Origin: Gemmatimonadota bacterium
GTDB lineage: Bacteria > Gemmatimonadota > Gemmatimonadetes > Longimicrobiales > Gaopeijiaceae
Assembly: GCA_016873995.1 (NCBI GenBank)
Contig: VGVR01000005.1
Location: 101,466-165,465, forward strand
Reading direction: 5' to 3'
DNA: 64,000 nt
A program made the position numbers and the translations under genes. Shown here piece by piece: positions 44,200-52,315 of this stretch. The notes below the pieces were generated by a model. It did no database searches, had not been told where the DNA came from, and worked only from the letters and a program-made list of their open reading frames with translations. How positions within the stretch are numbered: position 1 is the stretch's first letter; each line of letters starts with the position of its first letter.

Positions 44200-44348
44200 C
44201 GGCGCCCGCTCAGGCGGGAAGTTCGCATCGTACACGCATTCGACCCTCGAAAGCGACGTTCCGTGCCCGCTGCCGATCGCTCACAACCGCTGTCACTCCC
44301 GCGCCTCGGCGGGGTCAGCGAGGGTGAGCCGCAGCAGAGAGAGGAACG

Positions 44349-45773
44349 ATGGAAGTGACGGCCGCCGAGCTCTGGACTCGTATCCAGGAAGTCGCTCGTG
44401 CCTCGGTGCCGGATCACGCGTTCCACACATGGATCGCGAGCGCCAAGGCGCTCGCCTCCACGGCGGACGAGTTGATCATCGAGGCGCAGAACCCTTTCCA
44501 CGGCGAGTGGCTCGAGGACAAGTTCGGCCCACTTCTCCGTTCGGCGGGGGAGCGCGTGCTCGGCCGACCCATCCAGATCACCGTCCGATGCGGGAGCGGC
44601 CCCTCGGCTATCGTTCCGCCGACCGTCGAGCTCTCCGTAGCGAGCCCACCGGCGCGTAGAGCCACGGTGGCGCCGATGCCGCCCGGGACGGCGCTCGCAA
44701 AGCCGCCGCTCAACGAGCGCTACACCTTCGACCGCTTCGTCGTGGGGGCCCACAACCAGCTCGCGGTCGCGGCGTCACGGGCAGTGGCCGACAAGCCGGC
44801 CAAGATGTACAACCCGCTCTTCCTCTATGGGGGCGTGGGGTTGGGAAAGACCCATCTCATGCACGCGATCGGGAACCAGCTCTTGGCGGCTGACCCCACC
44901 CGAAGAATCTCCTACATCTCGTCCGAGCAGTTCACCAACGAGCTCGTGACGTCGATCCGCGAGGGTGCCATGGCGGCCTTCCGGAGTCGCTATCGCGAGA
45001 TGGATCTCCTCCTCGTCGACGACACTCACTTCCTCGAAGGGAAGGAGGGTACTCAGGAGGAGTTCTTCCACACGTTCAACGCCCTCTACGACGCCCAGCG
45101 GCAGATCGTCCTCACGAGCGACCGGCCACCCAAAGAGATGTCTCGGCTCGAGGAGCGCCTGGTCTCTCGCTTCGAGTGGGGCCTGGTGGTCGACGTCCGG
45201 CCGCCGGACTTCGAGACGCGGATGGCCATCCTGCGCAAGAAAGCGGACGATGACGGCCTTCGTATCGACGACGAGGTCATCGACTACATAGCGCACTCCT
45301 GCACCGCTTCCGTGCGCGAGCTCGAAGGAGCCGTCATCAAGCTGCTCGCCTATTCGTCGCTCACGAACCAGGAAATCACGCTCGCTCTGGCTCGCACCGC
45401 GCTACGGGGTGTGCTCGGGCGTCGAGGCGCCGACGGCCCGATCCAGTCACCGGAAAGGATCCGCGAGCTGGTGGCCCGCCGGTGGCGGGTCCGGGCCGAC
45501 GCGCTCGCTTCCAAGCGCAGGACCAAAGACGTCACGGTACCACGCCAGGTCGCGATGTACCTGATGAAGGAGACACTCGGAATGTCGCTGGCCCGCATCG
45601 GAGAGCACTTCGGCGGCCGCGATCATTCGACCGTGATCCATTCGATCCGCAAGGTCGAAGAGCAGATGCAGCACGACGAGAACTTCCGAACCCAGGTGCA
45701 GGCCGTGCTTGCCGAGGTCCGGGACCCCGCCGAAAGCTCCTTCCACAGTCAGGAGTGGGTACGGGGTGGATAG
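44349..45773 (+). CDS. dnaA: Chromosomal replication initiator DnaA
   Basis: The 474-aa initiator has the N-terminal domain I (ELWTRIQEVARASVPDHAFHTWI), a Pro/Ala-rich linker, the AAA+ core (FLYGGVGLGKTHLMHAIGNQ, Walker A; LLLVDDTHFLEGKEGTQEEFFHTFN, Walker B; Arg-finger region LVSRFEWGLVVDVRPPD) and the C-terminal DnaA-box-binding helix (IGEHFGGRDHSTVIHSIRKVE). AGAGAGGAA precedes the ATG. Normal length. Adjacent dnaN. Confidence 0.98.
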   Translation: MEVTAAELWTRIQEVARASVPDHAFHTWIASAKALASTADELIIEAQNPFHGEWLEDKFGPLLRSAGERVLGRPIQITVRCGSGPSAIVPPTVELSVASPPARRATVAPMPPGTALAKPPLNERYTFDRFVVGAHNQLAVAASRAVADKPAKMYNPLFLYGGVGLGKTHLMHAIGNQLLAADPTRRISYISSEQFTNELVTSIREGAMAAFRSRYREMDLLLVDDTHFLEGKEGTQEEFFHTFNALYDAQRQIVLTSDRPPKEMSRLEERLVSRFEWGLVVDVRPPDFETRMAILRKKADDDGLRIDDEVIDYIAHSCTASVRELEGAVIKLLAYSSLTNQEITLALARTALRGVLGRRGADGPIQSPERIRELVARRWRVRADALASKRRTKDVTVPRQVAMYLMKETLGMSLARIGEHFGGRDHSTVIHSIRKVEEQMQHDENFRTQVQAVLAEVRDPAESSFHSQEWVRGG

Positions 45774-46028
45774 CGGTCGGTACTCCACAACGACCGAGCA
45801 TCGGTCCTCGACACCTCACACCGCAGCCGTCCTTTCCACACGACTTTCCCGACGCCTCCTTCGTGCCAACCGGCTCCGTCGGTACTCGCCGGACGTCGGT
45901 CGGGCCTCCTCGTTTTCCACGAATCCACACGCCCTACTACTGCTATGTTTTTATATAGGTAGGACAGCTAGTATCTCGCGCTTGTGGACGAATGACCCGC
46001 GGCATGCATCGCCAGGAGCAACGGTTCG
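45774..46028. other. Putative oriC (dnaA-dnaN gap)
   Basis: The 255-nt gap holds five TCCACA-core sites: TACTCCACA (45781), CTTTCCACA (45832), TTTTCCACG (45913), GAATCCACA (45921) and reverse TGTGGACGA (45983), each with two mismatches to TTATCCACA, plus an AT-rich patch TGTTTTTATATAGG (about 45945-45959) that could be the unwinding element. It is the best candidate for the origin because rpmH, parS, dnaA and dnaN surround it. No perfect DnaA box is present, so it needs confirming by skew or binding data. Confidence 0.55.
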
Positions 46029-47135
46029 ATGAACTTCACGATCACTCGCCAGAACCTCCACAATGGTCTCGCCGCGGTTTCTGCGAGCATCCCCTCCAAG
46101 ACCACACTTCCCGTGCTCTCGAACATCCTGTTCGAAGCGAGCAACGGAGAAGTGCGAATGAGCGGAACCGATCTGGACGTTGCGGTACGCGTACGGGTGC
46201 CTGCCGAGGTGAAGCAGGCAGGGAGCCTTACGGCTCCAGGGAAGAAGTTGCAGGAAATCGTGAGGGAGTTGGCCGATCATCCGGTCGAGGTGACTACGCG
46301 GGGTGAGCAGATCGAGCTCAAGTGCGGCAAGAGTCACTTCAAGCTCAATGGCCTCCCGGCGGAAGAGTTCCCATCCATCGCGGAGGTGGACTTTTCTGCA
46401 GGCTTGACCGTCACGGGCAGCAATCTCAATGGCCTCATCCATCGGACTGCATTCGCCGTGTCGACGGAGGAGAGTCGCCCAATCCTGAATGGCGTCCTCT
46501 GGGAGCTCCGTGATGGAGAGATGAAGATGGTGGCCACGAACGGGCACCGTTTGGCGCGCATGTCGGTCCGGGTCGAGTCATCGGGCACGCGCTCCGCGGA
46601 CTTCATCGTACCCCCTGCAGCCCTCAGCCAGGTGCAGCGTCTCTTCAAGGACGGGGACTCGATCCAGGTCGCGAGGAGCGACAACCACCTCGGCTTCAAG
46701 GCTGCTTCGACCGAGGTCTACACACGCCTGATCGAAGGCACCTATCCGAACTACGAGCAGGTGATTCCGCGCGACAACGACAAGAGCGCGATCATTCCCA
46801 AGAAGGCGCTGGAGTCGGCGGTGCGCCGTATGGCCGTTGTCGCTTCGGACCAGACGCACCGCATTCGACTCAAGTTCGAGCCGGGTCGGGTGCACCTGAA
46901 CGTGCTGACGCCAGACTTGGGCGAGGGCCACGACGAGCTCGAAGTCGGCTACGAAGGTACCGAGCTCGAGATCGGGTTCAACGCGAACTACCTCCTCGAG
47001 GTGTTGCGCTACATGCCCTCGGACGAAGTGCGCTTCTCGTTCAAGGCGCCCGAGCGAGCGGCGACGATGGAGCCGGTCGGGGAGAACGTGCCCGAGTACC
47101 TCTGCCTGGTGATGCCGCTCCGACTGCTCGACTGA
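46029..47135 (+). CDS. dnaN: DNA polymerase III beta clamp DnaN
   Basis: The 368-aa clamp has three topologically similar domains; segments such as SIPSKTTLPVLSNILFEA, GVRMSGTDLDVAVRVRV (first domain), LKDGDSIQVARSDNHLGFK and the C-terminal VMPLRLLD (typical VMPMRL end) are visible. It tethers Pol III to DNA. Full length; directly downstream of the putative oriC. Confidence 0.98.
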   Translation: MNFTITRQNLHNGLAAVSASIPSKTTLPVLSNILFEASNGEVRMSGTDLDVAVRVRVPAEVKQAGSLTAPGKKLQEIVRELADHPVEVTTRGEQIELKCGKSHFKLNGLPAEEFPSIAEVDFSAGLTVTGSNLNGLIHRTAFAVSTEESRPILNGVLWELRDGEMKMVATNGHRLARMSVRVESSGTRSADFIVPPAALSQVQRLFKDGDSIQVARSDNHLGFKAASTEVYTRLIEGTYPNYEQVIPRDNDKSAIIPKKALESAVRRMAVVASDQTHRIRLKFEPGRVHLNVLTPDLGEGHDELEVGYEGTELEIGFNANYLLEVLRYMPSDEVRFSFKAPERAATMEPVGENVPEYLCLVMPLRLLD

Positions 47136-47164
47136 GGCGTCGTTCCGGGCGCTTCGGCTCGACT

Positions 47165-47719
47165 TCAGCGGCTCGCCGCGCGGAGCAACTCCTCGCCGGT
47201 GAAAGCCCAGAGCAGAGGCATCCCCTCCTGCTCGAACACTCGAGGATCGGCGGAGCGGTTCACGATCGTGAGTACGCCGATGACGCTTGCCCCATGCTCG
47301 CGCACTGCGGCCACGGCGTCGAGGCTGCTCTTGCCGGTCGTCATGGTGTCCTCCACCACGATGCACGCCGCTCCCTGCGGCAAGCCGCCCTCGACACGCT
47401 GGCCAGTGCCGTGGCCCTTCGCCGACTTCCGCACTGAGAAGCCATCGATCGGAGATCCCTCGAGCGCGCTCCGGTGTGCGATCGCGTAGGCCACGGGGTC
47501 GGCTCCCATGGTGAGACCTCCCACATGCGTGGGTCGCAGGCCGCTCTCGCGAATGAGCCGGTACCCCACGAGACCGACGAGCCGTTGCCCTTCGGCGCTC
47601 ATCGTAGTCGCTCGTGCGTCGATGTAGTAGCTCGACTTGGCACCGCTGGCCAGCGTGAAGTCACCTACCCGTACGGATCGTGACACCAGCAGGGCCATGA
47701 GCAAGTCGCGGTCGTTCAT
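47165..47719 (-). CDS. pyrE: Orotate phosphoribosyltransferase
   Basis: The 184-aa enzyme makes OMP from orotate and PRPP. PRPP-binding CIVVEDTMTTGKSSLDAV (about residues 119-136) and the SGAKSSYYIDARATTM segment (about 25-40) are visible, with FSVRKSAKGHGTG (about 94) as the flexible loop Lys. ATG 47719 overlaps the upstream phosphopantetheinyl transferase stop by 4 nt. Convergent with dnaN. Confidence 0.95.
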   Translation of the reverse strand: MNDRDLLMALLVSRSVRVGDFTLASGAKSSYYIDARATTMSAEGQRLVGLVGYRLIRESGLRPTHVGGLTMGADPVAYAIAHRSALEGSPIDGFSVRKSAKGHGTGQRVEGGLPQGAACIVVEDTMTTGKSSLDAVAAVREHGASVIGVLTIVNRSADPRVFEQEGMPLLWAFTGEELLRAASR

Positions 47720-48438
47720 TGCCGAGCCTCCTGGCTTCGGTCCACCCAGATCGCCCACGCGATCCAGCGGCCGTCGTGCGAAAGGGATACGTCCGCGGGC
47801 GCGTCTTGCCCGTCCAGCAGAACTCGCGGTGGCCGCTGGCTCGCAGGACCGGGCGCACACACGATCTCGAGTCGCTGCTCGTTCACGCCGAGCCGCTCGG
47901 CCAAGTCTGCACGGGCACCGATCCGGACGGCGGCCGACTCGCGTGAGTAGACCGCGTCGGCCTCGCGCTCGGTGAGTGCGCGCCGAAGCTCCTCCAGGGG
48001 GCCGGCCCATCGGCTCCCGGGGTTCTCGAGCGTCGCCACACGGCGCTCGATGTGGACGTCCTCGCCGACGCGCTCCGGGCACTCGGCGACCGCGTGTACG
48101 GACCCGGGCCACACTTCGACCGTCACCCTCGCGACGTGGTCGTAGTAGCGCACCGTGCCCACTCTCACGACGCCCTCCGCGGCGTCACGCGACTCGGTCC
48201 ACGCCACCTTGAAGCTCCGGTGCACGAACGCCGGCGGAGCGCCCAAGGCCTTCGAGATGGCTTTGAAGCCAGCCTCCTTCGCCGCCCAGCGGCTCCAGAG
48301 CTCGAGGTCCGAAGCACCCGCCGCGCGAATCGCAGCTTGCTCGTCGGCGTCGAAGACCCGGCCGACGAAGCGTTCGTCGCTGCCGCGCCCTTCCGTGCGT
48401 GGGTTCGTGAGATCGACGACGTCGTTGCCGACGAACAC
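47716..48438 (-). CDS. 4'-phosphopantetheinyl transferase superfamily protein
   Basis: A 240-aa pantetheinyl transferase that activates carrier proteins. The first half has VGNDVVDLTNP (Mg-binding Asp in NDVVDL, AcpS-like) and LWSRWAAKEAGFKAISKALG (WAAKEA motif, residues about 48-66), with DVSLSHDGRWIAWAIWV in the second half. It is longer than AcpS (about 120 aa) and looks like a pseudo-dimer of the Sfp type. Start GTG 48438 with FVGNDVV first residues; the ATG-extended frame reaches 48705 but overlaps the thioesterase gene. Coupled to pyrE. Confidence 0.85.
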   Translation of the reverse strand: MFVGNDVVDLTNPRTEGRGSDERFVGRVFDADEQAAIRAAGASDLELWSRWAAKEAGFKAISKALGAPPAFVHRSFKVAWTESRDAAEGVVRVGTVRYYDHVARVTVEVWPGSVHAVAECPERVGEDVHIERRVATLENPGSRWAGPLEELRRALTEREADAVYSRESAAVRIGARADLAERLGVNEQRLEIVCAPGPASQRPPRVLLDGQDAPADVSLSHDGRWIAWAIWVDRSQEARQ

Positions 48439-48443
48439 ACGCC

Positions 48444-48884
48444 TCACTCCGGCTCGCCCAGGAGCCCGGACCGCACGTAGTCCGGTACGCGCATGGGACG
48501 TCGGTCGGGACCTATCCAGACCGCGGTGACGCGGGCCCTGGCGACGACCGTGGGTTCGCCCTCGTCGGTGCCGCGGACGATCTCCTGGCCGAGCACCATG
48601 GACGTCCTGCGGAACCCCTCGGCCCAGGTTCGGACCAGGAGCGCATCTCCTCTCCTCGCCTGCGCCAAATAGTCGACCTCGATCCGCACCACGTAGATCT
48701 GCCAATCGTTTTCCTCGAGCGACGGCCAGCGGAACCCCGCCGCCTCGAGGGCCTCGTAGCGCGCGTGCTCGAGGTAGCTCAGGAAGACGGCGTGATTCAC
48801 GTGCCCGAACGAGTCGATCTCGCCGCTGCGCACCGTGATGACGGTCTCGGCCGCCTGCGCGCGCGGGGGCTGGGGCGTGGGCAT
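48444..48884 (-). CDS. Hotdog-fold acyl-CoA thioesterase (YbgC-like)
   Basis: The 146-aa protein has the 4-hydroxybenzoyl-CoA thioesterase pattern DSFGHVNHAVFLSYLEHARYEALE (catalytic Asp in the D-x-x-G-H-V-N-H motif). Such enzymes hydrolyse acyl-CoA or acyl-ACP thioesters. It sits 5 nt upstream of the phosphopantetheinyl transferase gene on the same strand, so an acyl-carrier function is plausible (inference). Confidence 0.88.
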   Translation of the reverse strand: MPTPQPPRAQAAETVITVRSGEIDSFGHVNHAVFLSYLEHARYEALEAAGFRWPSLEENDWQIYVVRIEVDYLAQARRGDALLVRTWAEGFRRTSMVLGQEIVRGTDEGEPTVVARARVTAVWIGPDRRPMRVPDYVRSGLLGEPE

Positions 48885-48897
48885 GGCCCGAAAGATA

Positions 48898-49986
48898 TCA
48901 ACGCGGGCGCGCGTCGTACTCCCGGATCAGGTCGGAAAGCTCACCGCGCGCGCTGATATTCAGCTTCTGGTAGATGTTGGACAGATGCGTGCTCGCGGTG
49001 CGCGCGGACATCCCGAGCTCCTTGCCGATCGCCTTGTTCGACAGGCGTGCGGCCACGAGGCGTGCGACCTCGAGCTCCCTGCCGGTGAGCCCGGCGACCC
49101 CCGGGTCGACGGGGCGCGGCGGCGGCCGGTGGCCGATCTGCCGGAACTGCATGCGAGCCTTCTCGAGCTCGAGTGCCGCACCCAAGCCGGAGAAGATGTC
49201 GTGCACCAGGCGGAGCTCCGCGAGGGCCCCTTCCGTGTCGCCCACCTCTGCGAGACGTCCCGCGAGTTGACGGCGGAGCCGCGCGGCGTCCCACATCATG
49301 GGGATCTCCTCGAGCGCGGCCGCGGCCTCACGCATGAGCGCCACCGACTCCTTCGGGTTCCCCCGCTTCCACATGACCAGCGCGTCGCAGGTGTCGGCCC
49401 AGGCGTGACCGAGCCGGTGGTCGACGGTATGCGAATGCTCGCGCATGTGCCGACCGATCTCCTCGGCGCGGTCGATCTCGCCGGCCCAGAGATAGGCCTC
49501 CCCGAGGATGGGCAGGAGGCGATGCATGGCCCACAGGATGTACCCGGTCCCCTCGGCGATCTGACGCCCCTTTTCGGCCGCGTTGATGGCGTCGCGGAAG
49601 TCCCCGAGGCCCACGTAGTAGTACGCGAGGCCGATGTAGACCGGGACCACCTGATGGACGTCGACGACCGCGTCGGGCCGGTCGAGGCCCGCCACCGAGA
49701 CGGCTTCGTCGACGAGCTTCTTGGCCTCGTCGAGATGGCCACGCCCGAGGTGAATCTGCGACGTCCACACCAGCAGTCTGGGCAACAGCGTGCGTTGGTT
49801 CAGGCTGCGCGCCAGGGAAATCGCCTTGTTCCCGATGGCGATGCCCTTGTCCCATTCGCCGTGGAAGTACGCCAGCTCGATGGTCATGTCCGCGGTCCAG
49901 AGCCTGAGCACCGGTGAGCGCACCGCGTCGGCGAGCTGGTTCACCTCCTCGACCGTCCGGGCCAGCGCCTCGGTGTCGCCGCGCAT
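48898..49986 (-). CDS. TPR protein with LuxR-type C-terminal HTH, probably 5'-truncated
   Basis: The 362-aa product has tandem TPR-like helices (HGEWDKGIAIGNKAISLARSLNQ, GLGDFRDAINAAEKGRQIAEG, WAGEIDRAEEIGRHMREH) and a C-terminal HTH (LTGRELEVARLVAARLSNKAIGKELGMSARTASTHLSNIYQKLNI, about residues 298-342). The in-frame sequence before the ATG stays open to about 50145 and still looks like TPR (ARWGLAVVRGMRGDTEAL), so the present start is a truncation rather than a true start. Full relatives are longer and usually carry an ATPase or another sensor domain. Possibly still translated from ATG 49986. Confidence 0.7.
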   Translation of the reverse strand: MRGDTEALARTVEEVNQLADAVRSPVLRLWTADMTIELAYFHGEWDKGIAIGNKAISLARSLNQRTLLPRLLVWTSQIHLGRGHLDEAKKLVDEAVSVAGLDRPDAVVDVHQVVPVYIGLAYYYVGLGDFRDAINAAEKGRQIAEGTGYILWAMHRLLPILGEAYLWAGEIDRAEEIGRHMREHSHTVDHRLGHAWADTCDALVMWKRGNPKESVALMREAAAALEEIPMMWDAARLRRQLAGRLAEVGDTEGALAELRLVHDIFSGLGAALELEKARMQFRQIGHRPPPRPVDPGVAGLTGRELEVARLVAARLSNKAIGKELGMSARTASTHLSNIYQKLNISARGELSDLIREYDARPR

Positions 49987-50090
49987 GCCCCTGACGACCG
50001 CGAGCCCCCATCGGGCCGAGGCTCGCAGCTGCGACCGAGGACGCAGTCGCCCTCCTCTAGTTCGCCGACCGCCGGCAGCTCGCCGGCCAG

Positions 50091-50477
50091 GTGCGGAGAA
50101 TCGCTCGGCGGTCGGGGGCGGTCTACGTACCCGAGACCAGCGCGCTCCTCACCCGCGTCGAGAGTGAGCTCGGCGAGTACTTCGCCGGGACGCGGCGGGA
50201 ATTCACGATGCCATTCCGGCCGCTGGGGACCGCATTCGAGTGTGACGTGTGGGCCGACCTGTGCCGGATCCCCTATGGCGACACCCGCAGCTACGCCGAC
50301 GTCGCCCGTTCCGTGGGGCGACCGAGCGCGGTGCGGGCGGTGGGCCGAGCCAACGGTATGAATGCGCTCGCGATCCTCGTGCCCTGCCACCGAGTAGTGG
50401 CCTCGGACGGGCGTCTGGTCGGCTACGGAGGGGGACTCTGGCGCAAGCAGCGGCTGCTCGACCTAGAGAGCCCATAA
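50091..50477 (+). CDS. ogt: Methylated-DNA-protein cysteine methyltransferase (Ogt), N-terminally short
   Basis: The catalytic domain is complete: FECDVWADLCRIPYGDTRSYADVARSVG (winged-helix DNA-binding part), RAVGRANGMNALAILVPCHRVV with active Cys in PCHR, and GRLVGYGGG. Ogt repairs O6-alkylguanine by transferring the alkyl group to Cys. The usual 45-residue N-terminal beta domain is missing; a stop (TAG, 50058-50060) closes the frame just upstream. Start GTG 50091 is provisional. It is head-to-head with the truncated TPR-LuxR gene. Confidence 0.75.
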   Translation: MRRIARRSGAVYVPETSALLTRVESELGEYFAGTRREFTMPFRPLGTAFECDVWADLCRIPYGDTRSYADVARSVGRPSAVRAVGRANGMNALAILVPCHRVVASDGRLVGYGGGLWRKQRLLDLESP

Positions 50478-50506
50478 AGCCTGGTCAGACCAGCAGTTAG
50501 GGAATC

Positions 50507-51259
50507 CTAGCCCGCGAGAGCCACGGTACCGAAACGGCGCTCTCTGCTTCCGAAGTCCCGGACTGCCGCGGCCAGGTCCTGGGCGGTGAAGTCCGGCCAC
50601 ATGGTCGGCGTGAAGTACAGCTCGGCGTAGGCGCACTCCCAGAGAAGGAAGTCGCTCAGGCGCTGCTCACCACCCGTGCGGATGAGCAGGTCGACATCGG
50701 GTGAGGGCCCATCTGCATGGGTTGCACGCCCGAGCAGCGCCGCGACCATGTCGCGCTCGAGGTCGGCGGCGCCCCCGTCGGCGGCGGCGAGCCGCACCGC
50801 CTCGAGGAGCGCATGACGGCTCGAGTAGTCCACGGCGAGGCGCAGCGTCATGCGGCGTCCATGAACCGTGGTTGCCTCGGCAAGCTCGATCGCCTCGAGG
50901 ATCTCGGGCGCGAGCCGGTCTCTGCGTCCGACCACGCGCAACCTCACGCCGTTCTCCGCCAGCCGAGCGGCCTCTTTGCTCAGGTAGCGCCGGAAGAGAC
51001 GCATCAGCAGCGCGACTTCTCTCGCTGGCCTCTTCCAGTTGTCCGACGAAAAGGCGTATAGGGTCAGCGTTCTGATGCCGAGGCCGGGCGCTGCTTCGAC
51101 GACCTTGCGGACGGCCTCCGCTCCCCGCCTGTGCCCCCACTCGCGGGCCCGGCCTTGGGCCAATGCCCAGCGCCCGTTGCCGTCCATGATGATCGCCACG
51201 TGTTCGGGCGGGCGCGTGGCGGGCGAAGCCGCGCTCAGCGCGCTATTCCCGCGTGGCAT
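50507..51259 (-). CDS. uppS: Undecaprenyl diphosphate synthase
   Basis: The 250-aa cis-prenyltransferase builds the C55 carrier lipid for peptidoglycan. Visible: [13 protein letters not shown] (catalytic Asp), [37 protein letters not shown], and [35 protein letters not shown] near the C-terminus. Complete. Its ATG is 17 nt inside the upstream winged-helix gene, so it is coupled to the regulator pair. Confidence 0.96.
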   Translation of the reverse strand: MPRGNSALSAASPATRPPEHVAIIMDGNGRWALAQGRAREWGHRRGAEAVRKVVEAAPGLGIRTLTLYAFSSDNWKRPAREVALLMRLFRRYLSKEAARLAENGVRLRVVGRRDRLAPEILEAIELAEATTVHGRRMTLRLAVDYSSRHALLEAVRLAAADGGAADLERDMVAALLGRATHADGPSPDVDLLIRTGGEQRLSDFLLWECAYAELYFTPTMWPDFTAQDLAAAVRDFGSRERRFGTVALAG

Positions 51260-51635
51260 CGATGATGGCCTCCATGTGGTCCAGGTAGGCGTTCAGCGCT
51301 CGCTTTCCGACCTCGGTGAGCCCGTACTCGGTCCGCGGTGTCCGCCCGTCGAAGGACTTCTTGCAAGCGACGTACCCCGCGTCTTCGAGCCGACGGGCGT
51401 GCGCGCTGAGGTTCCCGTCCGTGGTACCGAGCAGGTCACGCAGATCCGTGAAGGTGAGCGACCCGTTCACGGCGAGGGCACTCACGATCCCGAGCCGCAC
51501 CCGCTCATGAATGAGCTGGTCGAGTTCCAGCGGACCGCTCTCCTGGGTCCGCCCGTGCACCGCGTCCAAGTTTCCAGGGGCCCGTTCCGCGGGCTCGAGG
51601 GAACGTCGCCGCACGGCCCCGCTGCTAGCCGCCAT
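51243..51635 (-). CDS. Winged-helix transcriptional regulator
   Basis: A 130-aa regulator with the winged-helix pattern [68 protein letters not shown] (residues about 47-114), similar to PF13601-type and MarR/ArsR-like repressors. It is encoded between a membrane-protein gene (overlap 11 nt) and uppS (overlap 17 nt). The paired arrangement of membrane protein and such a regulator recurs in many genomes, but signal and targets are unknown. Confidence 0.85.
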   Translation of the reverse strand: MAASSGAVRRRSLEPAERAPGNLDAVHGRTQESGPLELDQLIHERVRLGIVSALAVNGSLTFTDLRDLLGTTDGNLSAHARRLEDAGYVACKKSFDGRTPRTEYGLTEVGKRALNAYLDHMEAIIDATRE

Positions 51636-52245
51636 GCTTCCTCCAGATCAGAAGACCGAAAACGACGTGCAGCCCGCCGAAGGCTGCCGCCATGTACGCA
51701 TCCCCCCACGCCGGCGGCGACGCCAGGGCGGCGACGCCGGCCAGCATGAACGCCATCCCCATGACCGGAACCGGTCGCACCGAGTGTGAGCCCCCCGTCA
51801 CGATGCTCGCGCCGTAGAGAAGGAGCCACGTGCCGGGAAGGAGCCCGAAGTGCCCACCGCGGGCCAGAGCGGCGGTGAGCACGCCACCGGCAGCGAGCGC
51901 CGGTGTCATGCTCCAGGCGAAGCGGCGCCCGGGTCCCGACAGAAGGGCCACGCCTTCCGCTCGTGACTTCCTTCCCATGAGGAACGCCGACAGCGCGAAA
52001 GAGGCGCCGGCCGCTCCCAGCCAAATCGAAAGCCACGCTCCGTCGCTGGTCGTCCGGGAGGCCGCCCACGCGGCTGCGACGGCCACCAGACCCATTGCAA
52101 CGCCGCCGATTCCCGACACGTGCGTGAAAGACGCGGAGCGCTCCATCGTCTCGCGGATGAAGCGGAGGTTGTCCATGGCCCGGTCGCTGAGCGCGACCGG
52201 CGCCCGCTCGTCCTTTCCGCGGAGCTGCCTCGCCGGTGACGTCAT
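51625..52245 (-). CDS. Integral membrane protein, unknown
   Basis: A 206-aa protein with about six hydrophobic segments (SGIGGVAMGLVAVAAAWAAS, GAAGASFALSAFLMG, WSMTPALAAGGVLTAALARGG, and later LPGTWLLLYGASIVTGG, GMAFMLAGVAALAS, AFGGLHVVFGLLIW) after a soluble N-terminus of about 40 residues. Not recognised. It begins the operon membrane protein - winged-helix - uppS and may sense or modify the signal read by the regulator (inference). Confidence 0.75.
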   Translation of the reverse strand: MTSPARQLRGKDERAPVALSDRAMDNLRFIRETMERSASFTHVSGIGGVAMGLVAVAAAWAASRTTSDGAWLSIWLGAAGASFALSAFLMGRKSRAEGVALLSGPGRRFAWSMTPALAAGGVLTAALARGGHFGLLPGTWLLLYGASIVTGGSHSVRPVPVMGMAFMLAGVAALASPPAWGDAYMAAAFGGLHVVFGLLIWRKHGG

Positions 52246-52315
52246 GCCTCCAATGGTGCGCCTCGACGACCGATGTCGTCAAGTACTTTGTATTGCAGAG
52301 AACCCCCCGACCCGG

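Larger units (their letters stand above)
44003..44348. other. Divergent regulatory region between rpmH/rnpA and dnaA
   Basis: A 346-nt gene-free stretch (minus the first 19 nt used by rnpA). It holds a minus-strand promoter for rpmH-rnpA and a plus-strand promoter for dnaA. I see no clear DnaA boxes in it, and the GC skew changes gene direction here. Confidence 0.7.
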
